This document shows, piece after piece, positions 1 to 5,182 of a stretch of 6,110 nucleotides of DNA; positions within the stretch are counted from its first letter, which is position 1, and the number at the start of each line of letters is the position of its first letter. Below the pieces are notes generated by a model that did no database searches, had not been told where the DNA came from, and saw nothing but the letters and a program-made list of their open reading frames with translations. The stretch comes from Bacteroidales bacterium (GTDB taxonomy: Bacteria > Bacteroidota > Bacteroidia > Bacteroidales > WCHB1-69), in contig JAAYRN010000213.1 of NCBI GenBank assembly GCA_012518765.1, positions 1-6,110 on the forward strand, given 5' to 3'. Both the position numbers and the translations under genes were made by a program.

Positions 1-1
1 A

Positions 2-1036
2 TTGCAACATAAAAGCAACAAGTTTTTCATTACCAAAGATTCTACATTAGCATCTACCACCCAAGAAAAACATTGCTTAAAAACCCCAATAACAAGACAT
101 TATCCCTACTTTTTTCGATTAAAAGCCGCTTATCCCATGAGTATAGATGCTCAAAAATTAGCCGTTTTCACCGAAGAAATTATCGAAGAAATAAATGAGG
201 GAAATTGCGATTTTAGCATAGATTATTTAAAAAACATACACGCCAATTCCATTTTTCACAAAAACATTGATTATTCGGTTGTTTTATCCACATCCAACTC
301 CTTGCATTGGATTTGCAAAAAGCGTAACGACAGTTTATTAACACATATAAACGCATGGATGAATCGTTTCAAACAAACACCTTCTTATACATTTCTTCTC
401 AAAAAATACTACGACCCCTCCTCTACTACGCGTAAATCTATTTTGTATCATAAAAATCACCCTACGTTACAGCAAATTTCTCCTTACGATGAAATTATTG
501 AAAAATACGCTACAAAGTATCAGTTTGATTGGCTTTTGGTGGTTGCTTTGATGTATCAAGAGTCTAAATTCCATGTACACACCACAGGCAAAGGAGGTTC
601 TTACGGATTAATGCAGTTTATGCCCGCTACAGCCAATCGCTGGGGATTGAATATTGGCGACTCACCCGAAAAACAAATCAAAGCAGGTTGTGAATACTTG
701 TATTTTTTAAAACAAAAATACATAAAAATGGGAGTAACAGATACCAACGATTTAATAAAATTTATTTTAGCATCCTACAACGCAGGAAGTTGTCGCATTG
801 AAGATGCTCGAAAATTAGCAAAGCTACAGGGCTTGGATGAAAACAAATGGGACAATCATGTGGAAGTGGCGTTGCAAATATTTTCGAAAAGAAAGGCTAA
901 AATCAAAATGCAACTAAGATGTAATAGGTTTTACCGTGCCGACCGAACCCTGCAATACATAGACGAAGTATTGCATCGCTACCAACATTATAAAAACTCT
1001 AAGGTTGTTTATAAAAACACAAAAATAGAGACTTAA
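2..1036 (+). CDS. mltF: MltF-type membrane-bound lytic murein transglycosylase, 3' part (5' end outside window)
   Basis: The frame is open from the left edge, so the true start lies upstream; the TTG at position 2 is not a credible start. Visible residues ~45-138 resemble the end of a solute-binding (SBP_bac_3-like) domain, as in the N-terminal half of MltF. Residues ~160-290 form a goose-type SLT domain. It shows the catalytic-glutamate motif QES with E187 (bases 560-562), then GLMQFMPATA from residue 202, and YNAG at 259-262, the usual order for SLT family 1. Such enzymes cleave the MurNAc-GlcNAc bond of peptidoglycan, giving 1,6-anhydro-muropeptides, in the periplasm. The signal or lipoprotein sequence is not visible. 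The last ~35 residues are a basic tail. Part of that tail is repeated at 5949-5975, suggesting the 3' end is an insertion boundary. The family call is firm; the symbol rests on the two-domain order. Confidence 0.88.
   Translation: MQHKSNKFFITKDSTLASTTQEKHCLKTPITRHYPYFFRLKAAYPMSIDAQKLAVFTEEIIEEINEGNCDFSIDYLKNIHANSIFHKNIDYSVVLSTSNSLHWICKKRNDSLLTHINAWMNRFKQTPSYTFLLKKYYDPSSTTRKSILYHKNHPTLQQISPYDEIIEKYATKYQFDWLLVVALMYQESKFHVHTTGKGGSYGLMQFMPATANRWGLNIGDSPEKQIKAGCEYLYFLKQKYIKMGVTDTNDLIKFILASYNAGSCRIEDARKLAKLQGLDENKWDNHVEVALQIFSKRKAKIKMQLRCNRFYRADRTLQYIDEVLHRYQHYKNSKVVYKNTKIET
947..973 (+). repeat. Left copy of 27-bp direct repeat (attL-like), inside the mltF 3' end
   Basis: This stretch, starting ACCCTGCAATACATAGAC, matches 5949-5975 with the first 18 bases identical and 25 of 27 overall. 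Here it encodes TLQYIDEVL within the transglycosylase tail. The second copy lies 5002 bases downstream, after the NYN gene, with the same reading frame preserved. I infer a possible insertion boundary; see the matching right copy. Confidence 0.6.
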
Positions 1037-1097
1037 ATATCTTTTTTTACTCTTTATCTTTATTTTTTTTTATCATACAATAATAGAAAGTAATGTA

Positions 1098-1105
1098 TAC
1101 TTTTG
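1098..1105 (+). promoter_or_regulatory. Bacteroidota -7 box (TACTTTTG)
   Basis: TACTTTTG fits the TAnnTTTG consensus of the primary sigma factor in Bacteroidota. It is embedded in a 16-mer, TAATGTATACTTTTGT (1091-1106), that occurs identically at 2339-2354 upstream of the lipoprotein gene. No good -33 element is seen. The next substantial gene is the NERD gene, which would give a leader of about 230 bases running through repeat A1. Confidence 0.45.
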
Positions 1106-1181
1106 TGAAAAAACTAGAAAAGCATGATATATACTATTTACTATCTGAATACAAATAAAACCAAGTATTCGTATAGACATT

Positions 1182-1286
1182 TTTTTGATTTAAATTTTTA
1201 TATTTCATATTATATATGAAAGATTTAGAATATACACATAAAATTAGTATACAAACGTTATATAATAAAAACACACGAATATCGTA
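1182..1286 (+). repeat. Repeat A, copy 1 (105 bp), upstream of the NERD gene
   Basis: This AT-rich stretch begins TTTTTGATTTAAA and ends CGAATATCGTA. It matches 3223-3326 with 3 substitutions and one 1-base gap, about 96% identity, and the match stops abruptly at 1286. It contains a perfect inverted repeat, TTTCATAT (1203-1210) and ATATGAAA (1214-1221), which the gap breaks in copy 2. It also carries CGTTATATAATAAAAAC (1256-1272), identical in both copies. With repeat A2 and the B repeats it makes an A-cargo-B arrangement used twice in the window. The gene-free interval 1037-1337 otherwise holds a T-rich run after mltF (1041-1071) and the -7 box at 1098. Confidence 0.92.
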
Positions 1287-1337
1287 AGCTATGCTCGAAG
1301 AAGGTCTTTGCTGACATTAACACTCTTGAGATGAAAA

Positions 1338-2087
1338 ATGATTTATAAATTTTATAGTCCAATGAATAGTATAATTGTTATATCTATACTCCTTGCTTGT
1401 ATAATTATCTTTTTAAAATCTCCCAAAATGAAAGGGAGAATTGGAGAGTTTAGAGTTAGTTTTAATATCGGGAAAGAAATTCCAAATGAAAAATACATTA
1501 TCAATGATTTGCTATTATTTCATGAAGGGAAATCCTATCAAATTGACCACGTTGTTATTAAACAAACTGGAATTTTTGTAATCGAAACTAAAAATTATTC
1601 GGGATTTATCTATGGTAAGGACAAAATGAGATATTGGACACAGGTTTTAAATTACGGAAAAAACAAATACAGATTTTACAATCCAATTTTACAAAACAAA
1701 AACCATATTTATGCATTAAGCAAAATCATTGGAAAGAAAGATTGTTTTATTTCAATAATTGTATTCCCAAAAGCACAAATAATGACGCATTTCTCTGAAA
1801 AAGTTGGCTCTATTTCGGATATGAAAAAATGGCTTGAACAGAAAAGGGACAATATATTTGATTCGTCGGAAATAAACGAAATATATAAAAAAATAATTAT
1901 CCACAAAAACAACCCAAAAATAACATCACAAGAACATATAAAAAATATTCACAAATTACAGCAAAATATAAAGGAAAATATATGTCCAAGATGTAACAAT
2001 AAATTGATATTGAAAGAAGGAAAATATGGAGATTTTTACGGATGTAGCAGTTATCCAAATTGTAAATTTATAAAAAACAATAATTAA
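1338..2087 (+). CDS. Membrane-anchored NERD-domain nuclease-like protein with C-terminal zinc finger
   Basis: The 249-residue product starts with a single hydrophobic segment (residues ~10-26), then a basic stretch KSPKMKGR, so the bulk is probably cytoplasmic and tethered to the inner membrane. Residues ~32-130 form a NERD domain, a relative of PD-(D/E)xK nucleases. Candidate active-site residues are E37 in GRIGEF, D70 in QIDHVVI, and E83/K85 in VIETKNYSG. A linker leads to a C4 zinc finger (C216, C219, C236, C242) of the topoisomerase I C-terminal type, likely binding nucleic acid. The start at 1338 keeps the membrane segment; Met9 at 1362 is an alternative. The gene sits alone between repeats A1 and B1 as the first cargo. 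NERD proteins are often found in defence and accessory islands, but their targets are mostly unknown. No nuclease-core residue appears missing. Confidence 0.85.
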   Translation: MIYKFYSPMNSIIVISILLACIIIFLKSPKMKGRIGEFRVSFNIGKEIPNEKYIINDLLLFHEGKSYQIDHVVIKQTGIFVIETKNYSGFIYGKDKMRYWTQVLNYGKNKYRFYNPILQNKNHIYALSKIIGKKDCFISIIVFPKAQIMTHFSEKVGSISDMKKWLEQKRDNIFDSSEINEIYKKIIIHKNNPKITSQEHIKNIHKLQQNIKENICPRCNNKLILKEGKYGDFYGCSSYPNCKFIKNNN

Positions 2088-2124
2088 AACCATAGAGAGT
2101 TTACCAAACATAAAAAATGCAGTC

Positions 2125-2201
2125 TATAACAGCCAGTTTATCGCAATAGCAAGTATTCTTTATCGGTAAATCCGCTCTGGGGCAAGTCGTCGAACCGTTA
2201 C
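2125..2201 (+). other. Imperfect inverted repeat at the cargo 1 / B1 junction (attC-like shape)
   Basis: Nested pairings are visible: TAAC (2127-2130) with GTTA (2197-2200), CCAG (2133-2136) with CTGG (2177-2180), and TTTATCG (2137-2143) with CGGTAAA (2164-2170, one G-T type pair). Unpaired bases lie almost all on the right arm. The outer right arm GTTA lies just inside the start of repeat B1. The shape recalls integron attC sites, but the core RYYYAAC/GTTRRRY boxes do not fit well, so this is a structural analogy only. Confidence 0.4.
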
Positions 2202-2274
2202 TTCCCAATCTACGCCCCCTCACAGTATCGCAGATAACGGCATCCTTCGACTTCGCTCAGGAAGCCAACTATCC
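2192..2274 (+). repeat. Repeat B, copy 1 (83 bp), downstream of the NERD gene
   Basis: It begins GAACCGTTACTTCCCAATC and matches 4974-5056 over 83 bases with 6 mismatches and no gap, about 93% identity. It is clearly richer in G and C than its surroundings. Its second half holds the TTCGACTTCGCTCAGG string, which recurs in intergenic repeats of many bacteria. That half can fold as GCATCCT (2240-2246) with AGGAAGC (2259-2265), with one A-A mismatch. The gene-free interval 2088-2405 consists of the junction inverted repeat, this repeat, then an AT-rich leader with the -7 box at 2346. Confidence 0.9.
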
Positions 2275-2345
2275 TCACAAACCGCTCACACTCAATTTCT
2301 AAAAAATATTTTTGCTAAAAGTAAAAATAGTGTAAAAATAATGTA

Positions 2346-2353
2346 TACTTTTG
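2346..2353 (+). promoter_or_regulatory. -7 box (TACTTTTG) for the lipoprotein gene
   Basis: TACTTTTG fits the Bacteroidota TAnnTTTG consensus and lies 52 bases before the ATG at 2406. The surrounding 16-mer (2339-2354) is identical to 1091-1106. A TTTG at 2311-2314 is too distant to be a standard -33 element. Confidence 0.6.
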
Positions 2354-2405
2354 TAGCAGAGTTTTAGGAGAAATGGTTTTTTATTAATCTATATAAAATA
2401 AACTT

Positions 2406-3137
2406 ATGACACTTCAAAAAACAGCGATATGTATTTCATTGTTATTTGTTTCCATTATGTTCCAGTCATGTAATCCTGTGTTTTACTGTCCAACACCTCG
2501 AAACGTCCCTCTATTTTCAGAAAAAGGAGAGTTTACAACTAATTTGAGTCAAAGCTCAGAATTTGATTTGGGATTGGATGCTCAATATGCGTATGCCTTA
2601 ACGGATAACGTTGGTTTAATGGCAAACCTCTCCTTTTACAATTTATCAGGGGATATTCGTGGAAAGGGTTATCTGTACGAGTTAGGCTCTGGGTATTTTA
2701 TGCCTATCAAGGATCTTGATTATCTTATTTTAGAGGCTTATGGTCTAATTGGTTTTGGTGATATGGAACTTAAATTTTTAACAGAAGAACATGCAAATGG
2801 TCTTTTTAATTCAAATATACTTAGGTTGGGCATTCAGCCTTCGTTTGGTTTTAAACACAAGTATTTCTCTGCTGCTATAACTGCTCGTCTTGTTTATCTA
2901 AACCATTTCAAAATCAGAGGAGAAAACCCTGTGTTTTATGATTTGAATCTTATCGATCACGTACAAGCAAACAATAATAATTTTTTATTTGAACCCGCTT
3001 TAACTCTTAGAGCTGGGCTTGAAAACATAAAACTTCAAGTTCAACTTGGGGCGGCTTTGTTTATGAAGAAAAGTGATTTATATATTTATGAATCAAGTGG
3101 AAGTATAGGAGTTCATTTCTATTTTAACAGGAAATAA
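2406..3137 (+). CDS. Lipoprotein-signal, beta-barrel-like outer-membrane protein of unknown function
   Basis: The 243-residue product opens with a lipoprotein-type signal: hydrophobic residues 7-19 followed by FQSC, with C22 as the likely lipidated cysteine. No acidic surface-export signal follows it (CNPVFYC). The rest alternates polar and hydrophobic residues in strands joined by short turns, for example LGLDAQYAYALTDNVGLMANL and FEPALTLRAGLENIKLQVQLGAALF. It ends in an aromatic strand, SIGVHFYFNRK, typical of an outer-membrane barrel. I estimate 8-10 strands. No family was recognised. It has its own promoter at 2346-2353 and an A-rich leader. It lies between repeats B1 and A2, outside either A-B cargo, so it may be older host sequence or part of the island. 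Its function cannot be told from the sequence. Confidence 0.75.
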   Translation: MTLQKTAICISLLFVSIMFQSCNPVFYCPTPRNVPLFSEKGEFTTNLSQSSEFDLGLDAQYAYALTDNVGLMANLSFYNLSGDIRGKGYLYELGSGYFMPIKDLDYLILEAYGLIGFGDMELKFLTEEHANGLFNSNILRLGIQPSFGFKHKYFSAAITARLVYLNHFKIRGENPVFYDLNLIDHVQANNNNFLFEPALTLRAGLENIKLQVQLGAALFMKKSDLYIYESSGSIGVHFYFNRK

Positions 3138-3222
3138 CAATTGTTTAATCAAAGTTTTACATGATTTTCTTCAATAACTTTACTAAAATCACCTACTCAT
3201 AAAACAACTCCAATTTATATTC

Positions 3223-3326
3223 TTTTTGATTTAAACTTTTATATTTCAATTATATATGAAAGATTTAAAATATACACATAAAATTAGTATACAAACGTTA
3301 TATAATAAAAACATACGAATATCGTA
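3223..3326 (+). repeat. Repeat A, copy 2 (104 bp), upstream of the HTH-Doc operon
   Basis: This is the second copy of the sequence at 1182-1286, sharing CGTTATATAATAAAAAC (3296-3312) and ending at CGAATATCGTA. Similarity ends at 3326; the next bases (TATAAAACC) differ from those after copy 1. A one-base deletion spoils the TTTCATAT/ATATGAAA inverted repeat seen in copy 1. It lies 47 bases before the operon's -7 box, so the promoter belongs to the cargo rather than to the repeat. Confidence 0.92.
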
Positions 3327-3359
3327 TATAAAACCATTAACATTCATTGTAAATAGGCA

Positions 3360-3367
3360 TTGTACAA
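3360..3367. promoter_or_regulatory. Possible operator: palindrome TTGTACAA with CATTGTA direct repeats
   Basis: An 8-bp palindrome lies 6 bases upstream of the -7 box of the HTH-Doc operon. It overlaps the second of two CATTGTA repeats (3345-3351 and 3358-3364, 13 bases apart). The position would suit repression by the operon's own HTH protein, as is usual for toxin-antitoxin operons. The motifs are short and could be chance. Confidence 0.25.
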
Positions 3368-3373
3368 ATCATG

Positions 3374-3381
3374 TATCTTTG
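3374..3381 (+). promoter_or_regulatory. -7 box (TATCTTTG) of the HTH-Doc operon
   Basis: TATCTTTG is an exact TAnnTTTG match. Transcription would begin near 3388. This box overlaps the upstream in-frame ATG at 3371, which therefore cannot be the translation start, and it leaves the ATG at 3398 with a short leader of about 10 bases. No convincing -33 element is seen. Confidence 0.65.
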
Positions 3382-3397
3382 TAAAAAACATTTAAGA

Positions 3398-4399
3398 ATG
3401 AAAGATTTAACGAGTTCAAATATAGACAGACAAAATATATTAAACAACCGATTTGCTTTAGAAAAAATTCAAGAATATATTGGGTTGTCAGGTATATTAT
3501 TTGAGGGTGAATATAAATTTACGACTCAAATGGTCGCTGATTTTTATGGTGTTGATGAAAGAACAATCAAAAGATATTTGGAAAATTACAACCAAGAGTT
3601 AAAACACAATGGATACATTTTAAGTAAGGGTAAACAACTAAAAGACTTAAAGTTACAATTTGGTCATGTCATAAATGTCCCGAGCAAAACAACACAATTA
3701 GGACTTTTTAATTTCCGTGCATTTTTAAATTTAGGAATGTTACTTAAAGAGAGTGAAAATGCTAAACTTTTACGTTCCAAAATGTTAGATATTGTAATTG
3801 AAACAATCAATGAAAGAACAGGTGGCGGAACAAAATACATTAATCGCAAAGATGCAGATTACCTACCAACTGCAATTAGAGAAAGTAAATACAGAAAAGA
3901 ATTTACCTCCGCATTAAGCCGATATGTAGATATGGGGAACTATAAGTATTCACTGTTTACCGACAAGATTTATCAATGTATATTTAAGGAGAATGTACAA
4001 GAATACAAACAAATATTAAAACTTGAAGCTAAAGATAATGCAAGAGATACCATGTATGCAGAGATTCTTAATCTTGTTGCATCATTTGAGACTGGAATTG
4101 CTTTTGAAATAAAAGAATATTATAAGAAAGTAGGTCGTAAATTACGACCAAACGAGGTTGAAGAAATATTTATTTATTTTTCCGAACATCCATTACAACG
4201 TCCCCATATTGAGGATGCAAGAATAAAAATGGCATCAAGGGATTTACATTTTAGAGATGCCTTCCATAAAAAACTGGAAGAATACATACATTCTATTTCT
4301 CCAGCTGATTTTGAGCGTTTTCTTGGTGAGCAAAGTGTTAATTTTGAAAAACAATTAGAGGAAGCAAAAGCAGTTTTTAAAAGATTAAAGAACAGCTAA
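3398..4399 (+). CDS. Large helix-turn-helix DNA-binding protein paired with Doc toxin (putative antitoxin/regulator)
   Basis: I place the start at 3398 (MKDLTSSN, 333 residues), because the longer frame from 3371 begins inside the promoter. Residues ~41-62 (FTTQMVADFYGVDERTIKRYLE) form a helix-turn-helix. Residues ~65-145 follow a pattern reminiscent of RhuM/phage antirepressor-type proteins: a G-rich strand region, then FRAFLNLGMLLKESENAKLLR. Residues ~175-330 are mostly helical and end in a charged, coiled-coil-like helix. The stop overlaps the Doc start (TAATG), implying translational coupling. It is far larger than the usual Phd antitoxin (~70 residues). I see no (S/T)xxxE(G/N) Fic-inhibitory motif. 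It may be both repressor and antitoxin, or only a regulator; homologues next to Doc toxins in Bacteroidota are my recollection, not a search result. It is the first gene of cargo 2, between repeats A2 and B2. Confidence 0.78.
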   Translation: MKDLTSSNIDRQNILNNRFALEKIQEYIGLSGILFEGEYKFTTQMVADFYGVDERTIKRYLENYNQELKHNGYILSKGKQLKDLKLQFGHVINVPSKTTQLGLFNFRAFLNLGMLLKESENAKLLRSKMLDIVIETINERTGGGTKYINRKDADYLPTAIRESKYRKEFTSALSRYVDMGNYKYSLFTDKIYQCIFKENVQEYKQILKLEAKDNARDTMYAEILNLVASFETGIAFEIKEYYKKVGRKLRPNEVEEIFIYFSEHPLQRPHIEDARIKMASRDLHFRDAFHKKLEEYIHSISPADFERFLGEQSVNFEKQLEEAKAVFKRLKNS

Positions 4400-4854
4400 T
4401 GAAGACGATAATTTATATTACCGACATTCAAGAAGTTGTCAATATCCACAAAAAGACGATTGCCGTAAGTGGTGGTGGAACCAATAAAATTATTAATATT
4501 GCTTCTCTGGAGGCTACTTTAGAACATATCCAAAACGATATGTATTACCCTACTTTTATTGACAAATTAACACATCTATTTTTTGCTGCAAATAAAAGTC
4601 ATTGTTTTCAGGATGGCAATAAGCGAATAGCGATTTCTTTAGGTAGTATTTTTCTCTTAAAAAATGGATACTTGGATGCAGCCCAAAGATTCTTATATAA
4701 AATGGAAACCATAAGTTATCATTTAGCAGCAGGACGGATAGAAAAAGAGTTTTTAAAAGATATTATTGACTCTCTGATATATGAAGAGGATTTTTCCGAA
4801 GAAATTAAATTAAAACTAATTCATTGTATATCAAAGGAAAACAACAGCGAATAG
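4399..4854 (+). CDS. doc: Doc/Fic-family toxin (death-on-curing type)
   Basis: The 151-residue product carries the Fic core HCFQDGNKRIA at residues 68-78, with H68, D72, N74, K75 and R76. The lysine before the arginine, in place of the second glycine of AMP-transferring Fic proteins, and the short length match Doc, which phosphorylates EF-Tu and stops translation. P1 Doc has DANKR where this has DGNKR. The preceding helices (EATLEHIQNDMYYPTFIDKLTHLFFAANKSH) also follow the Doc pattern. The start codon overlaps the upstream stop by one base, so expression depends on the HTH gene. No inhibitory glutamate motif is visible in the toxin itself. The C-terminal ~25 residues are charged and longer than in P1 Doc (126 residues). 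All expected catalytic residues are present, so it is probably active and needs its partner for control. The cytoplasm is the expected site of action. Confidence 0.88.
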   Translation: MKTIIYITDIQEVVNIHKKTIAVSGGGTNKIINIASLEATLEHIQNDMYYPTFIDKLTHLFFAANKSHCFQDGNKRIAISLGSIFLLKNGYLDAAQRFLYKMETISYHLAAGRIEKEFLKDIIDSLIYEEDFSEEIKLKLIHCISKENNSE

Positions 4855-4865
4855 GAAACATCCAA

Positions 4866-4983
4866 TATAACCAATGGTGAGTACAGAAGTAGTTTGAAAA
4901 CTTTTGCCCTGCCCAATATTTTGTAATAGTAAACAAGGATGTCGTCCACATTCCACCACTTCGCCAAACTACTGAACCGTTAT
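4866..4983 (+). other. Imperfect inverted repeat at the cargo 2 / B2 junction (attC-like shape)
   Basis: ATAAC (4867-4871) can pair with GTTAT (4979-4983), and inside it AGTAGTTTG (4888-4896) pairs perfectly with CAAACTACT (4965-4973), enclosing a 68-base loop. The spacers between inner and outer pairs are unequal: 16 bases on the left and 5 on the right. The outer right arm lies inside the start of repeat B2, as at the cargo 1 junction. The sequence is unrelated to that at 2125-2201 apart from the TATAAC and GTTA ends. Confidence 0.4.
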
Positions 4984-5056
4984 TTCCCAATCTACGCTCC
5001 CTCACAGTATCGCAAACAACAGCTTCCTTCGACTTCGCTCAGGAAGCCAACTATCC
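4974..5056 (+). repeat. Repeat B, copy 2 (83 bp), downstream of the Doc gene
   Basis: This matches 2192-2274 with 6 mismatches, 5 of them in the second half. It carries the same TTCGACTTCGCTCAGG string, here within a perfect 7-bp stem. A 55-codon open frame from ATG 4939 to the stop at 5104-5106 crosses it, but all three forward frames are open here for a long stretch, so I do not call a gene. The gene-free interval 4855-5182 holds the junction inverted repeat, this repeat, and the AT-rich promoter region of the NYN gene. Confidence 0.9.
5022..5047 (+). terminator. Hairpin in repeat B2, possible transcript end for the HTH-Doc operon
   Basis: GCTTCCT (5022-5028) pairs perfectly with AGGAAGC (5041-5047) around a 12-base loop. 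Copy B1 has the same stem with one A-A mismatch. No run of T follows directly, so a classical intrinsic terminator is not shown. It could instead be a REP-like intergenic hairpin. Confidence 0.35.
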
Positions 5057-5118
5057 GCTCAAGAAATCACCTTTTACACTCTATTATTTATATTTTTACT
5101 GAGTAATCAAAAAAAGAG

Positions 5119-5126
5119 TATTTTTG
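5119..5126 (+). promoter_or_regulatory. -7 box (TATTTTTG) for the NYN gene
   Basis: TATTTTTG matches TAnnTTTG and lies 56 bases before the ATG at 5183. A T-rich stretch at 5093-5098 (TTTTTA) is at about the right distance, 20 bases, for a weak -33 element. Confidence 0.6.
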
Positions 5127-5182
5127 TAGAGGTTAAACTAAAGGTTAACATAATTATCAGAAAAGACACAAATAAAATCAAA

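Noticed and set aside
1124..1219. 31-codon frame after the 1098 promoter whose stop overlaps the ATG in repeat A1
   Set aside because: It is not conserved at repeat A2, and the composition is what AT-rich intergenic DNA gives by chance.
1709..1912. Minus-strand open frame of 67 codons inside the NERD gene
   Set aside because: It is antisense to a well-supported domain gene, has no promoter or family resemblance, and looks like a shadow frame.
2125..2201. A true integron attC site
   Set aside because: The core boxes do not match RYYYAAC and GTTRRRY well, and no integron integrase is visible; reported only as a shape resemblance.
3137..3146. AACAATTGTT palindrome after the lipoprotein gene as a terminator
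   Set aside because: There is no loop and no following T run, and a 10-bp palindrome is expected by chance in AT-rich DNA.
1182..3326. CRISPR array
   Set aside because: There are only two copies of each repeat, and they are far longer and more widely spaced than CRISPR repeats.
3664..3849. Minus-strand open frame of 61 codons inside the HTH gene
   Set aside because: It is antisense to the coding sequence, with no recognisable motif and no own signals.
4805..5005. Minus-strand open frame of 66 codons across the Doc 3' end and repeat B2
   Set aside because: It is a product of the stop-poor repeat B region; it overlaps Doc and has a low-complexity, cysteine- and tryptophan-rich translation.
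4939..5106. Plus-strand 55-codon frame through repeat B2 (MSSTFHHFAKLLNRYFPIY...)
   Set aside because: All three forward frames are open here, copy B1 has a stop in this frame after APSQYRR, and the NYN promoter follows directly. Kept only as a hint that B may be a gene remnant.
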